A stretch of DNA of 64,000 bases from Biomaibacter acetigenes (GCF_003691585.1 NZ_CP033169.1:1922001-1986000); one strand, 5' to 3'; counted from the stretch's first letter, positions 36,049 through 46,542 are shown. The notes: generated from the sequence alone by a model not told the origin. A program made the numbers and translations.

Positions 36049-36306
36049 TTGTCCGGCAAAATCAATATTAACATATTTCAGACTTCTTTTAATGTCAGTG
36101 ACAAAAAAGGCTATTTCGAACAAAAAGGTGGGGGCGGCCTTTTCGGAAAGCTCCTGGACACCGCCGTGGATGTGGGCAAGAGGAAACTGGCCGGGGAGTC
36201 AGCGGCCTTTCAGGTATTCAATGTAACTTCCGGCAAAGACAGGTCCCACGGCAAAGTGCTGGGAGGCCCCGGAAGCTTGCTGGATGGCTTCGGCAACAGG
36301 GATTAA
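36049..36306 (+). CDS. Hypothetical protein, doubtful
   Basis: An 85-codon frame starts at TTG with no ribosome site. The second half is clearly more GC-rich than its surroundings and reads GGGGLFGKLLDTAVDVGKRK and FQVFNVTSGKDRSHGKVLGG, ending in tandem stops. Composition and a Gly-rich string look protein-like, but I recognise no family. It may be the tail of a broken gene. It overlaps the end of the convergent DUF1848 gene by four bases. Confidence 0.3.
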   Translation: MSGKININIFQTSFNVSDKKGYFEQKGGGGLFGKLLDTAVDVGKRKLAGESAAFQVFNVTSGKDRSHGKVLGGPGSLLDGFGNRD

Positions 36307-37136
36307 TAATTTGCATAGCAATAGCTGCATAAAAAAGGGCAGGTATTGTACATGCCTATATCTACAGATTCGGCACACAGACATTCCTTCCTCTGGTTTT
36401 TATCTTTTTTTGCTTGAATAGAAAGGTTAAATACCCTGTTTATCAAATTGGCATCTATGCAGCTACCGTGGTTTACTCCAAGATGGGATAGATCCACTTT
36501 CTCCGCGCACGAAAAAATTTCTAAGCCGGCATCATCGGCTATTTTTTTAAGTTTCGATACAAAAAAATCCATATCGCTTCTTAACTTCGCTTCCGTGATG
36601 TCTGTAACTTTTAATGTGCCGGAGTCTATTAGCTTTTTCCACCTGCGGCTCACCTTGCCGTAGAAATCCACGAAACTGATGACCACCCTTTCGGTAGAGC
36701 CTGAAAGCATTCCTGCGATTTTTCCAAACCTTTCAACGTGATAATCTACAGGTGTAAAGTTGCTTATGATAATGGGGTCATATCTCCAGATCACCCTGGA
36801 CTTACCTATCTTTTGGCTCAAATGAATAAAAGTGTCAAATCTTTCTTCTGCCGGCTTCATGTGCGGCTCAAAAATCCTGGGATAATCGTTTAGGGTATAC
36901 TGGAAGTAATACCTGTATCCCCTATCATCAAGTTCCTTTAAGTATTTCATCATGGGTTCGGGATTTTTGGTCCAGAAAACAACCGCCTCCACGTCTTCTG
37001 GAAGCAGGCTGATGCGTTTTACCTGTTTGGGGTTAAAGGGATTTACCCTGTAGAAAAAGCCTTCCCTTATTCTCTCCATAAACCATTGAGCATAAAAGGC
37101 GGGAATATCGGTCCTCCGGCTGGCACTAATAATCAA
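36303..37136 (-). CDS. DUF1848 family protein
   Basis: The 277-residue protein begins MIISASRRTDIPAFYAQWF and continues VVFWTKNPEPM and SRVIWRYDPIIISNFTPVDY, the standard DUF1848 sequence. A cysteine cluster at the C-terminus (ECLCAESVDIGMYNTCPFLC and SYCYANY) is like the metal-binding part of radical-SAM-related proteins. The function is not established. It is a single gene. Length is at the lower end for the family. Confidence 0.88.
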   Translation of the reverse strand: MIISASRRTDIPAFYAQWFMERIREGFFYRVNPFNPKQVKRISLLPEDVEAVVFWTKNPEPMMKYLKELDDRGYRYYFQYTLNDYPRIFEPHMKPAEERFDTFIHLSQKIGKSRVIWRYDPIIISNFTPVDYHVERFGKIAGMLSGSTERVVISFVDFYGKVSRRWKKLIDSGTLKVTDITEAKLRSDMDFFVSKLKKIADDAGLEIFSCAEKVDLSHLGVNHGSCIDANLINRVFNLSIQAKKDKNQRKECLCAESVDIGMYNTCPFLCSYCYANY

Positions 37137-37392
37137 GTTAGAACTTCCTTCCTTAAAAAATTCTTATTTATTATATGTTAAATCATTTTTTCCTTTTCGT
37201 AAACCAATCCTGGCGTACCGGCACTTTAATCCATCGTCTGAGTAATATAATATTGATTCTGTTAAAAGATGGGGGGATAATTTATATGGAAAAAAGAACG
37301 GATATGGTGACATAGCGATACCGGAGGATGTGGCCCTCGGTTTTATGATACCATAAACAGTGGTATGAAAGAGGAATGCCTGAAATGGTGCT

Positions 37393-37677
37393 GTGAGGGG
37401 GAAAATCTCCAAACCCTTTGACAGGTATCCTTCTCTATTACTGAAGCTTACCGCCCCATGCAAAGTGGATCTATACAGCGATAAATTTTATGCCGGCTGT
37501 AAAGCAGATATCATAAATATAGAGGATAACTCTCTCTTTGCCATATTTTACTTAGAAAATTCGGAAAGTAAAGAACAGGTGAATATTAATTTTCCCTATG
37601 TCAGCAAAATCATAGTATACGGCGATGGTTTAAACAGCCTGGAATTTTCACTGTATACTGCTAAAAATGTAGAATGA
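37393..37677 (+). CDS. Hypothetical protein of 94 residues
   Basis: The frame starts at a GTG without a clear ribosome site. It reads LLKLTAPCKVDLYSDKFYAG and VNINFPYVSKIIVYGDGLNS, a beta-rich pattern with normal codon use for the region. I recognise no domain. The true start may be further downstream or upstream through a frame change: the 130 bases before it hold a protein-like string (GYGDIAIPEDVALGFMIP) in another frame. Treat it as a possible gene only. Confidence 0.4.
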   Translation: MRGKISKPFDRYPSLLLKLTAPCKVDLYSDKFYAGCKADIINIEDNSLFAIFYLENSESKEQVNINFPYVSKIIVYGDGLNSLEFSLYTAKNVE

Positions 37678-37858
37678 TTCAGGTTAATATAATTTTCGGT
37701 ATAAACTCAAATTAATTTTTTTAAACCGCAAATTTTCGGGAACAAATTTTAAAAAAAGACGTCTAAACATATAGAAAGGAACTTCACTAAACGGTGCTTT
37801 TGGCCATCTTCCGGCAGGACTTAGATTTTACTCTAAAACCAATAATAGAGGCATTCAT

Positions 37859-40030
37859 ATGAAGTGGAAAAAAAGCGGATTGCTCATCCTGTTGGTCTTT
37901 TTCATGGTTCTTATAACAATTGAGTTTACCGGCTCAAACGGTAGCCTGGCCCTCCCCGGCAGTAATGCAGGTACAAATGTCAAAGCCGATTCTTCTAAAG
38001 ACAGCACTGTTTTCCCTACCACCGCAAATCTTGAGGAAAACCTGCCGGTCCTGGGCTCCTATGAAAAACTAAAAGAGCTTTTAGAAAAAATAAACATGCA
38101 AAACATACGGCACGGTGGTCCCATAAGGTACATGAAAAAAGGCCTGGCTTTGGAAAAAAGCACTGTACAAGCTCCTATGGGGATGGCTGATCAAAAATCC
38201 GAAGCGACCACAAACGGTTCATCACCGGATTTTTCCACCACCAATGTGCAGGTGCAGGAAGTGGATGAGGCAGACATAATAAAGACCGACGGGAAATACA
38301 TTTACCAGGTCAATAACCGCCGGGTAGTCGTCATCGAAGCTTATCCGGCATATAAGATGTCTATAGCGGGAACTATCGATTTTCAAGATGAAAACTTTAA
38401 CCCCATGGAACTATACCTGGATGAGAAAAATCTTGTGGTGATAGGATCTTCCGTTAAAAATATCCCGCTTGTGGAACCGAAAAAGGCACCCACGAGCGGT
38501 GAGAGCAACACCCAGGGCAATGTAACCGGAACCGTTCAGAAGAGCTTCGCTCCGGAAATATATCCTCCCCGTTACTCTTATGGTACCGTAAAGGCTCTGA
38601 TTTACGACATCCGGGATAAGAAAAACATCCAAAAAATACGGGAACTGGAACTGGAAGGCTTTTATGTATCTTCCCGAAAGATTGGGGCATCTCTTTATAT
38701 TGTAGCTAACAGAAATGTAGATTATTACATTCTCAAAAACCCCCGGGAGGGTCAGGACCTCACCCCCTCCTACCGGGACACGGTATCAGGCGATGAATTC
38801 ATAAACATCGGCTACGACAGGATCCGCTATTTCCCGGAGTGCCCGGAACCCAATTACCTCATCATTACAGGCTTGAACCTCGATAAGCCCGGGGAGAAGG
38901 CCAATATCTCCACATATCTGGGAGCAGGGGAAAATATTTATGCATCCACCGAAAATCTTTACGTGGCACTGACGGGATATGAAGAAACCTTCGATGCAAA
39001 GCATGATGTAAATTATAAAGACGGAGCCGTTTCCAACGAAAAATTCTCCATAATACCCCCCACTTATGATACCAATACCCTCATATACAAGTTCGGCTTG
39101 AATGCGGGTAAGATAACTTTCAAGGCCAAAGGCAAAGTGCCAGGAACTATACTTAATCAGTTTTCAATGGATGAACATAAAGACAATTTCAGGATCGCCA
39201 CTACTTCGGGAGATATGTGGCGCACCGATGAACATACCTCTAAAAACAACTTGTACATCCTGGACAGTACGCTCAAACTTACCGGCCGCCTGGAAGGCAT
39301 TGCCCCCGGTGAAAAGATATATTCGGTGAGGTTCATGGGAGATCGGGCGTATATGGTGACGTTCAAAAAAGTAGATCCTCTCTTCGTCATTGACTTGAAA
39401 GACTCATCCAAACCTTACATCCTGGGGGCCCTGAAGATCCCCGGATACAGTGACTACATCCATCCCTATGATGAAAACCACATCATAGGCTTTGGAAAGG
39501 ATACCATTGAAGTGGAGCAAAAAGACGCCCAGAGCAATCCTGTAGGGATCATGGCCTTTTACCAGCGCATGAAAATCGCCCTCTTTGATGTGACCGATGT
39601 AAATCACCCGAAGGAAAAATTCAAGGAAATCATCGGCGACAGGGGCACCGACTCGGAACTTCTGCGAAACCACAGGGCTCTGCTCTTTTCTAAAGAAAGA
39701 AATATAATGGCTTTCCCCATCACCGTCATGGAGATAAAAAATAAGGGAGGAACCATAAAAGGTAACTTCCCCCAGTACGGCGAGTTTTCCTTTCAGGGAG
39801 CATATGTATACAGCATAAACCTTCAAATGGGCTTCAAACTTAAGGGAAGGATCACTCATCTTTCATCCGAAGATTACCTCAAATCCGGTGGATCCTGGTA
39901 TCAAAGCGAAAAAAACATTGAGCGCATCATATATATCGGCGACAACCTCTACACCCTATCTAAAGGCATGATCAAAGCCAATAGGATGAGCGATTTAAAG
40001 GAAATAAAGGCAGTGGAAATTCCACAATAA
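37859..40030 (+). CDS. Secreted C-terminal beta-propeller protein
   Basis: The 723-residue exported protein has a signal peptide (LLILLVFFMVLITIEF) and a polar linker. From about residue 125, VQVQEVDEADIIKTDGKYIY begins the beta-propeller domain family distantly related to WD40. Repeated blades follow, for example LFVIDLKDSSKPYILGALKI and GYSDYIHPYDENHIIGFGKD near residue 535. It should sit outside the membrane, perhaps loosely anchored. Its binding partner is unknown. It is a single gene on the plus strand amid minus-strand genes. The family assignment is firm. Confidence 0.88.
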   Translation: MKWKKSGLLILLVFFMVLITIEFTGSNGSLALPGSNAGTNVKADSSKDSTVFPTTANLEENLPVLGSYEKLKELLEKINMQNIRHGGPIRYMKKGLALEKSTVQAPMGMADQKSEATTNGSSPDFSTTNVQVQEVDEADIIKTDGKYIYQVNNRRVVVIEAYPAYKMSIAGTIDFQDENFNPMELYLDEKNLVVIGSSVKNIPLVEPKKAPTSGESNTQGNVTGTVQKSFAPEIYPPRYSYGTVKALIYDIRDKKNIQKIRELELEGFYVSSRKIGASLYIVANRNVDYYILKNPREGQDLTPSYRDTVSGDEFINIGYDRIRYFPECPEPNYLIITGLNLDKPGEKANISTYLGAGENIYASTENLYVALTGYEETFDAKHDVNYKDGAVSNEKFSIIPPTYDTNTLIYKFGLNAGKITFKAKGKVPGTILNQFSMDEHKDNFRIATTSGDMWRTDEHTSKNNLYILDSTLKLTGRLEGIAPGEKIYSVRFMGDRAYMVTFKKVDPLFVIDLKDSSKPYILGALKIPGYSDYIHPYDENHIIGFGKDTIEVEQKDAQSNPVGIMAFYQRMKIALFDVTDVNHPKEKFKEIIGDRGTDSELLRNHRALLFSKERNIMAFPITVMEIKNKGGTIKGNFPQYGEFSFQGAYVYSINLQMGFKLKGRITHLSSEDYLKSGGSWYQSEKNIERIIYIGDNLYTLSKGMIKANRMSDLKEIKAVEIPQ

Positions 40031-40099
40031 AGGCACCCTGCGGAGATCCGGATCTGAAACTATATCCGCGCCAATGGGGAAGACGTTCAAAGTTTGTAA

Positions 40100-40501
40100 T
40101 CAATCGGCCCTTACCACTTTGCGCCAGTCCAGGTCTCCCCTCATCAAGCCCTTTATCATAACTTCGGCGGTGGCAAGGTTTGTGGCCAGGGGAACATTAT
40201 GTACATCACATACCCTGAGGAGGGCATTGATGTCCGGCTCGTGGGGCTGGGCCGTAAGCGGGTCCCTCAAAAATATCACCAGGTCGATACCCTCCCCCGC
40301 CACCATGCCGCCTATCTGCTGATCCCCTCCCAGGGGCCCCGATTGGCATCTTATGACATCGAGGCCGGTGGCTTCCATTATCAATCTACCGGTAGTGCCA
40401 GTGGCAAAAAGCTTGTGTTCTTTGAGGATGTCCTTGTAGGCTATGGTAAAATCTATCATCTTCTCTTTTTTGGCATCATGGGCGATAAGGGCGATATTCA
40501 T
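40100..40501 (-). CDS. mgsA: Methylglyoxal synthase
   Basis: The enzyme converts dihydroxyacetone phosphate to methylglyoxal and phosphate, a bypass of lower glycolysis when phosphate is short. The 133-residue protein has [13 protein letters not shown] at the start, the phosphate-binding ATGTTGRLI near residue 34, [13 protein letters not shown] near 58, the catalytic aspartate in [14 protein letters not shown] near 78, and the histidine in [11 protein letters not shown] near 100. It follows lipB, lipA and an alcohol-dehydrogenase fragment on the same strand. Confidence 0.96.
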   Translation of the reverse strand: MNIALIAHDAKKEKMIDFTIAYKDILKEHKLFATGTTGRLIMEATGLDVIRCQSGPLGGDQQIGGMVAGEGIDLVIFLRDPLTAQPHEPDINALLRVCDVHNVPLATNLATAEVMIKGLMRGDLDWRKVVRAD

Positions 40502-40524
40502 AGCAAGCCTCCTTTAATTATACT

Positions 40525-40647
40525 CTACTCATTTACCATAACCGCTTTAACTACACCACTTCTATCTCTTGCTATCATGTTCATCATCTGGGGAAGTTCA
40601 TCTATCTTAAAGGTATGGCTTACCATAGATTTAACATTTTTATACAT
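40525..40647 (-). pseudogene. C-terminal fragment of a zinc alcohol dehydrogenase
   Basis: A 40-codon frame overlapping the lipA stop reads [18 protein letters not shown], then PQMMNMIARDRSGVVKAVMV and stops. The pattern (I/V)-S-H-x-F-x-I-D-E-L-P followed by a GVVKAVM end is that of the last 40 residues of medium-chain zinc dehydrogenases of the threonine/sorbitol type. The other 300 residues are absent. Either a deletion joined the end of such a gene to lipA, or it survives as a short coupled reading frame. Confidence 0.6.
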
Positions 40648-41482
40648 GCCCCATAGCTTCCCCCGCATGGTAGGAACTTCTCACCAGCGGGCCCGAGGCG
40701 ATATACTTAAAGCCCAGGTCATAACCTATTTTTTTATACCTTTCAAATCTCTCAGGGGTAATATATTCCACTACATCGATATGCTTTTTGGAAGGTTGCA
40801 AATACTGTCCTATGGTCATCATATCACAGTTTATTTCCAAAAGGTCTTTCATTACGCTAATGACTTCTTCTTCGGTTTCTCCCAGGCCTACCATGATACC
40901 TGATTTAGTGTAGATACTGTCATCGAGCTCTTTTACCCTTTTTAATAGGTCAAGAGAGCGCTGATAGTTGGCCTGGGGCCGGACCCTGGAGTAAAGTCTG
41001 GGGACTGTCTCCACATTGTGGTTTATGACATCGGGATGAGCCTTCACCACCGTCTTTATAGAATCGTCATTTCCCTTGAAATCCGACACCAGCACTTCTA
41101 TGGAAAGATTCGGGATCTTTTTTAGCTCTTCCACGGTTTTTGCAAAATGTAAAGCTCCACCGTCGGAGATGTCATCCCGGGTGACACAGGTAATCACCAC
41201 GTGTTTTAATCCAAGTTTCCTTGCGGCTTCCGCAACTCTTCTGGGTTCATCTTCATCCAGGGGCTCCGGGCAGCCCTTATCCACCGCACAGAACCGGCAC
41301 CCCCTGGTACAGATACTGCCCATTATCATAAAAGTAGCCGTCTTTCTGGCAAAGCACTCGCCTATATTAGGGCAGTCGGCGCTCTGACATACGGTATTTA
41401 GCGACATGTCCTTTAAAAAATGCTGCATCATTTTCAGTTCTTCCTGCGATACCTTTACCTTCAGCCATTCAGGCCTTTGCAT
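40640..41482 (-). CDS. lipA: Lipoyl synthase
   Basis: LipA inserts two sulfur atoms into protein-bound octanoyl groups, making lipoyl cofactor for E2. The 280-residue radical SAM enzyme shows the auxiliary cluster motif [12 protein letters not shown] near residue 33, the SAM cluster [10 protein letters not shown] near 58 and the C-terminal [13 protein letters not shown] with the conserved RSSYxA serine. It is 9 bases downstream of lipB. Together they can lipoylate the E2 encoded at 19-20 kb. Confidence 0.96.
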   Translation of the reverse strand: MQRPEWLKVKVSQEELKMMQHFLKDMSLNTVCQSADCPNIGECFARKTATFMIMGSICTRGCRFCAVDKGCPEPLDEDEPRRVAEAARKLGLKHVVITCVTRDDISDGGALHFAKTVEELKKIPNLSIEVLVSDFKGNDDSIKTVVKAHPDVINHNVETVPRLYSRVRPQANYQRSLDLLKRVKELDDSIYTKSGIMVGLGETEEEVISVMKDLLEINCDMMTIGQYLQPSKKHIDVVEYITPERFERYKKIGYDLGFKYIASGPLVRSSYHAGEAMGHV

Positions 41483-41491
41483 CCTGATCCC

Positions 41492-42154
41492 TCATTTCAA
41501 ATCCTGTAATGTCATTTCTTCAATATCCATGTCAAATACCTCTCTAAATTTTTCAACCATTTTATCTGTAACACTCTGTATATTTTCCACTATACCCAGC
41601 TTTTCCAGGGATGTCACCCCAAATTCCGTTATACCGCAGGGGTTTATGAGATGAAAGAAGTTTAAGTCGGTATTTACATTAAAAGCTATGCCGTGCCATG
41701 TTATCCAGTGCCTGATGGCAACCCCCAAGGCACATATCTTCTCATCCCCTACCCAAACCCCGGTATATTTTTGCTTTCTCCCGGCCGCTATGCCATAATC
41801 TGAAAGAAGCTTTATTACCACTTCTTCCAGCATATTCACATAAAGATGTACATCCTTTTGCCATTTTTCCAGGTTAAATACAGGGTATGCCACTATCTGG
41901 CCGGGACCGTGGAAGGTGATGTTGCCTCCCCTTTCCACTTCGTAGATTTCCGCTTTTTTCTTAAGTTGGTCCATGGGTATCAATATATTGTCAAATCCCC
42001 CGGAACTTCCGACAGTAAATACCGGCGGATGCTGCAACGTTATCAATATGCCGTCGGCAAATCCCTGTTTTACTTTTTCCCGAGCCTTTAGCTGAATATC
42101 TTTAGCCTCCAGGTAAGGAGTAACACCCAGCTTGATCCACTTTACTTCCCGCAC
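41492..42154 (-). CDS. lipB: Octanoyltransferase
   Basis: LipB moves octanoyl from acyl carrier protein to lipoyl domains. The 220-residue protein has GGNITFHGPGQIVAYPVFNL near residue 73, GRKQKYTGVWVGDEKICALG near 125, and the catalytic cysteine in INPCGITEFGVTSL near 170. The start is a GTG with GGGAGATG upstream. It is the first gene of lipB-lipA, followed by a dehydrogenase fragment and mgsA. Confidence 0.94.
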   Translation of the reverse strand: MREVKWIKLGVTPYLEAKDIQLKAREKVKQGFADGILITLQHPPVFTVGSSGGFDNILIPMDQLKKKAEIYEVERGGNITFHGPGQIVAYPVFNLEKWQKDVHLYVNMLEEVVIKLLSDYGIAAGRKQKYTGVWVGDEKICALGVAIRHWITWHGIAFNVNTDLNFFHLINPCGITEFGVTSLEKLGIVENIQSVTDKMVEKFREVFDMDIEEMTLQDLK

Positions 42155-42244
42155 TTTTTCATCTCCCGTTTAATCCGATAATACTATTTTATATGATTAT
42201 ATTTTAACACTAATGTCTTTATAGGAAAAGTATATATTTGAGGT

Positions 42245-42270
42245 ATAACTATTCACTATTGTATAGTTAT
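42245..42270. repeat. Inverted repeat upstream of lipB
   Basis: ATAACTAT and ATAGTTAT are perfect inverted arms 10 bases apart in the AT-rich gap (42155-42503) between lipB and the xylose-type permease. It could be an operator for lipB. Apart from this and the terminator, I see nothing else in that gap. Confidence 0.4.
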
Positions 42271-42401
42271 TTTATAAATTATACCAAACAGGTTTGACAT
42301 ACAGCCCATGATGTTGTATTAGTATCGATACTTTATCACTTTATCTATGTGGGTTTTTAAATGTAGTTTTATACAATTTCAGTCTACGCCTGGAAAAATA
42401 A

Positions 42402-42431
42402 AAGCCCGTTGTTTTAAATAAAACGGACTCA
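42402..42431 (-). terminator. Terminator of the xylose-type ABC operon
   Basis: GCCCGTT and AACGGAC arms with an inner GTTTT/AAAAC pair are followed on the minus strand by CTTTTATTTTT, about 70 bases after the permease stop. Confidence 0.7.
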
Positions 42432-42503
42432 AGAATCTAATTTAACTTTTTTCATCTTTAGGATGTTTCTTCATGTGAATTTTATAATTTATAACATAAG
42501 TTT

Positions 42504-43689
42504 TTACAGCGCTCTCTTTTTAGTGGCGATATCCACCCATACAGCCAGTACCAGCACCAGGCCTTTTACTATGGTGAGGATGGAGTAGTCAATATTCAGA
42601 AGGCTCATGCCGTTATCTATACTGGCCATAACCAGAGCACCTATGATGGCTCCTGGAATGGTACCTTCACCCCCCAGGGTGCTGGTGCCGCCGATGATGG
42701 CCGAGGCAATGGCATCCAGCTCAAAGAGATTGCCTGCACTGGTAGTAGCCGCATCCAACCGCGAAGTCAGCACGATGCCCGCCAGAGCGGACAGTAAACC
42801 CATTATAAGATATATGGTCATGTTGGTCCTTTTAATATTTATTCCTGATAGGGCGGCGGCTTCTTTGTTTCCGCCTATAGCATATACATATCTCCCAAAG
42901 GTGGTGTTTTGGGCTATAAAGGTAAACAGGACCACCAGTAAAATCACCACTATAACGGGGATGGGGATTCCCTCGTACATGATCATTATAACCGTGAAAA
43001 TGGCCATCAAGCCTACAATCCCTAAAATCTTCAGGATTTCAAGACTCCAGGGCGTCACCGCCAGCCCGTACTTTACGCGTGAATTTCTACCTTTGATTTC
43101 TGAATATAAAAATACAATAACTGCCGCTATTCCTATTACCACACTCCACAAAGGAGGTATATATCCCTGGCCTATGATTTTAAATCCGGCTTTGAGAGGT
43201 GAGATGGTTATGCCCTTCGTAATGAGCAAAATGCCTCCTCGGAATACCAACATAGAGCTCAAAGTCACGATAAAGGCAGGCACACCTCTATAGGCGATCC
43301 AGAACCCCCTGCCACGCGCCTATCATTAAGCCCACCAGGATGGTCACCAGTATGGCAGGAATGGGATTCCAGTGCCACCATACCTGGGCTATGGCTGCCA
43401 CCGCCCCGGTAAAACCGGCCAGAGAACCTACCGAAAGGTCTATGTGGCCTGCTACGATGACCAGCACCATACCTACAGCTAGAATGGATGTTATGGAAAC
43501 CTGCCGTGTGAGCATGGAAAGATTTCTAGGGGTTAAAAATCTCCCTTTTGTCAATATTGTAAAAATAACCCATATGGCAAGCAGGGCAATTATCATGGTG
43601 TATGCTTTTATATCAATATTAATGCTTTTCTTTACGATGGGTTCTCTCTGGCTTTTTACCATACCTAAATCTTTTTCTTTAATAACCAT
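42504..43689 (-). pseudogene. xylH: Xylose-type ABC permease, frameshifted
   Basis: Joined, the two frames give a permease of about 395 residues of the XylH/RbsC family. SILAVGMVLVIVAGHIDLSV (substrate-channel motif) lies in the first part, and AIASAIIGGTSTLGGEGTIP near the C-terminus. The frame breaks after GAWQG at a G5 run (43305-43309); with four G it continues FWIAYRGVPAFIVTLSSM. The ATG at 43689 has GGAGGTGG upstream and overlaps the end of the ATPase gene. A length near 395 fits the xylose rather than the ribose group. Confidence 0.82.
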
Positions 43690-45210
43690 GATGTCCACCT
43701 CCGGTAGCAAGAAGCATTATTTTCTCTTGGTCGGCATCTTTATATAAAAATTCCCCGCTTATACTTCCCTCATGAATTACTAGTATCCTGTCACTCATGC
43801 CAAGTATTTCAGGCAATTCAGAGGAAATCATTATGATACATACTCCCCTGTCTATCAGTTCATTCATTATGTTATAGATCTCATATTTAGCCCCTACATC
43901 TATCCCCCGGGTGGGTTCGTCCAGTATCAATACCTTTGGAGTGGACATCAGCCATTTGGCCAGTACCACCTTTTGCTGGTTTCCACCGCTGAGATTCATG
44001 ACCCTTTGCCGAAAAGACGGGGTCTTTATCCCCAGTTCCTTTACAAACCGTTCTGCAGTCCTTATTTTTTCATTATTGTTTATGACACTCAATGTGGAGA
44101 TTTTTTGCAGATTCGGAAGGGCTATGTTTTCTGCCACATCCATGAGTGGAACCAGGCCATATCTTTTCCTGTCTTCAGAAAGATACGCAATGCCGTGTTT
44201 TATGGCGTCATGGGGATTTCTAATAGTAATCTTTTTATTATCGACAAATATTTCTCCGGTAACTTTGCCCGGGTATGCCCCGAATATAGCCAGGGCCATC
44301 TCTGTTCTACCGGCCCCCATCAGGCCAGCAAGACCCAGAATTTCTCCCTTTTTAAGGCTGAAACTCACATTATCCACGACTTTTTTATCGGGAATTTCAC
44401 TATCATAGACAGTCAGATTTTTTACTTCTAAAAACCGTATCGGCAGGGTTATGTTTTACCCGGGGAAATCTCTGGTAAGCTCCCTGCCTACCATAAGGGA
44501 AATGACTTTATCTTCGGTTAAATTTTTGACGCTGTCGGTAGTAATGGTCCTGCCATCCCTTAATACCGTGATAGAATCGGCTATCTTGAAAACCTCGCCA
44601 AGTTTGTGTGATATATATATGCATGTAACGCCCTTTTGCTTTAATTTCCTGAGGATGTTCAGTAGATGTTCCACTTCGCTTTCCGTCAGGGCTGAGGTAG
44701 GCTCGTCGAGCACCAGAATCTTGGCATTTTTGGATATAGCCTTGGCTATTTCCACCATCTGCTGATGGCCAATACCCAGGTTCATCACTTTTACATAAGG
44801 GTTTATTTCTATATTTAGCTGCTTCAGAATTTCCTTGGTATCGGCGTAGACCTTTATCCAGTCAATTACCCCGTTTTTTTTAGGCTCTTCTCCGAGAAAA
44901 ATGTTTTCCCCCGCGGTCATATATTTCACCAGAGCCAACTCCTGATAGATAATGGATACTCCGGCTCGCTCGCTGTCCTTAATGTTCTTGAATTGTTTCA
45001 ACTGTCCGTCTATTATTATTTCACCCTCATAGGTCCCCTGGGGATATACGCCACTCAATATTTTCATCAGCGTGGATTTGCCGGCGCCGTTTTCTCCGCA
45101 AAGGGCATGGATTTCGCCTTTTTTTTACCCGGAAGTTCACATTATCTAGAGCCTTAACCCCGGGAAATTGCTTGGTAATATTCTTCATTTCAAGTATAAA
45201 TTCACCCCAC
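43679..45210 (-). pseudogene. xylG: Xylose-type ABC ATPase, frameshifted and with a stop
   Basis: This is a double-ATPase sugar importer subunit of about 510 residues. The first cassette shows [16 protein letters not shown] and ILVLDEPTSALTESE; the second GLAGLMGAGRTEM, LSGGNQQKVVLAKWL and VLILDEPTRGIDVG. It has three defects: an extra G in the G4 run at the GTG start (45205-45208), an extra A in an A8 run (45119-45126), and an in-frame TAA (44456-44458) between the cassettes after RDFPG. The TAA is a base substitution, unlike the other breaks. The protein would power the XylF/XylH uptake system. Confidence 0.82.
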
Positions 45211-45301
45211 TATATCACCGCCTGAAATCAATCTGCCTTACGTACAACAAGTTTATTACGCCAAGCGAAGCAAGAGCTGCATACATATTTGGAAGCCGTA
45301 T

Positions 45302-45447
45302 GTCGGAGGTCTGATTAGATAAGATCTGCTGAAAAGACAAATCCTTCAATTCCAACTTCTGGCCTCCGACTTCCGGCATCTGAATAATATAGGGGATTTG
45401 CCTTCTCGGCAAATCCTACTTAATCCGACTTCCGGTCTCCGACCTCT
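45302..45447. repeat. Dispersed palindromic repeat, copy 3 (largest)
   Basis: It starts TGTCGGAGGTCTGATTAG and ends CCGGTCTCCGACCTC. Inside are GGCCTCCGACTTCCGGCATC and a perfect hairpin GGATTTGCC-TTCTC-GGCAAATCC (45394-45416). It appears to be two nested or adjacent units of the family. It lies between the xylF and xylG genes. Confidence 0.7.
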
Positions 45448-45449
45448 AT

Positions 45450-46542
45450 CTATTTAGAATATACATCCTCTTTCTTGAACCAGCCGCTGTCTATGAGTTC
45501 CTTGTCAAGATTATCTTTGGTTATGACCACGGGTTCCAGCAGTATTGAAGGAACAGCTATCTTGCCGTTCTCAAACTGTCTGATTAGCTTCAGGCAGGTC
45601 TTTTACTTCTTTGCCCTTAGCCAGTTCCACTGCCACTTCTGCTGCCTTGACTGCCAGTTTGCGGACATCCTTGAATATGGTCATGGACTGGGTGCCTTCC
45701 AGTATCCTCTTTGCCGCTGCAAGTTCTGCATCCTGGCCTGTGATGGGCACCTTGCCCGCCAATTTCTGGGCTGCCAGAGCCTGGATTATACCTCCGGCAG
45801 TGCCGTCGTTGGGTGCCAGTATCCCTGTACATTGTTCTTGTTAGCCGTAAGGGCGTTTTCCGCAAGTTTCAACGCTTCTTCGGGCTGCCAGTCTTTTATA
45901 GCCTGGTCAAATAATATTTTTACATCGCCCTTATCTACAAGGGGCTGTATATACTTCATGGCGCCCTGTTTGAACAGCTTGGCATTGTTGTCTGTGGGAG
46001 CACCGGCAAACACGAAGTAATTGCCCTTTGGAACCTTTTCTGTCAGATACTTGCCCTGCAGTTCTCCCACTTTTACATTATCGAAGGATAGATAAACATC
46101 CACGTCACAGTTCTTAATCAATCTGTCATAGGATATGACCTTTATGTTAGCCTTGTGGGCCGCTTCTACCAGGGCAGCTGCAGATTCGGCGTTCTGCGGG
46201 TCTAACACCAGCACATCGATGCCCTGGGTTATGAGGTTTTCCACCTGGCTGTTTTGAAGGTTCTCATCATTGTTGGCGGCCTGAACCAAAACTTCCGCTC
46301 CAAGCTCCTCAGCCCTTTTTACAAAGAAATCCCTATCTTTTGTATACCTTTCTTCTCGAAGAGTTGGCAGAGAAAAACCTATTCTTATTTTTTTGCCCTG
46401 CTCCTGGGATTGCCCGGAAGACTGAGCCTGACCGCTGTTTTGGGATTGGCCGGCGGGTTTTTTGGCCGCATCCTGCCACAACAGAGACCATTAAAACCAC
46501 CACCAGAAGCAATACAGTCAATTTTTCCAACCGTTTAAACAC
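45450..46542 (-). pseudogene. xylF: D-xylose-binding lipoprotein XylF, frameshifted
   Basis: Read through, this is a lipoprotein (lipobox VVAGCG) of about 360 residues with the XylF sequence pattern: [52 protein letters not shown] and [20 protein letters not shown]. These match E. coli XylF closely. Three single-base changes break it: an extra C after the lipobox (46464-46465), a missing G (45823-45825) and an extra T near the end (45573-45575). After repair the end reads NGKIAVPSILLEPVVITKDN. Dispersed repeats flank it on both sides. It would bind D-xylose for the XylGH importer. Confidence 0.85.

Noticed and set aside
37164-37463. 99-codon minus-strand frame opposite the 94-residue hypothetical gene
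   Set aside because: No ribosome site and no protein-like pattern; it is probably a shadow of the plus-strand sequence.
45215-45412. 65-codon minus-strand frame in the gap between xylG and xylF
   Set aside because: It lies almost wholly inside the dispersed palindromic repeat and has no ribosome site.
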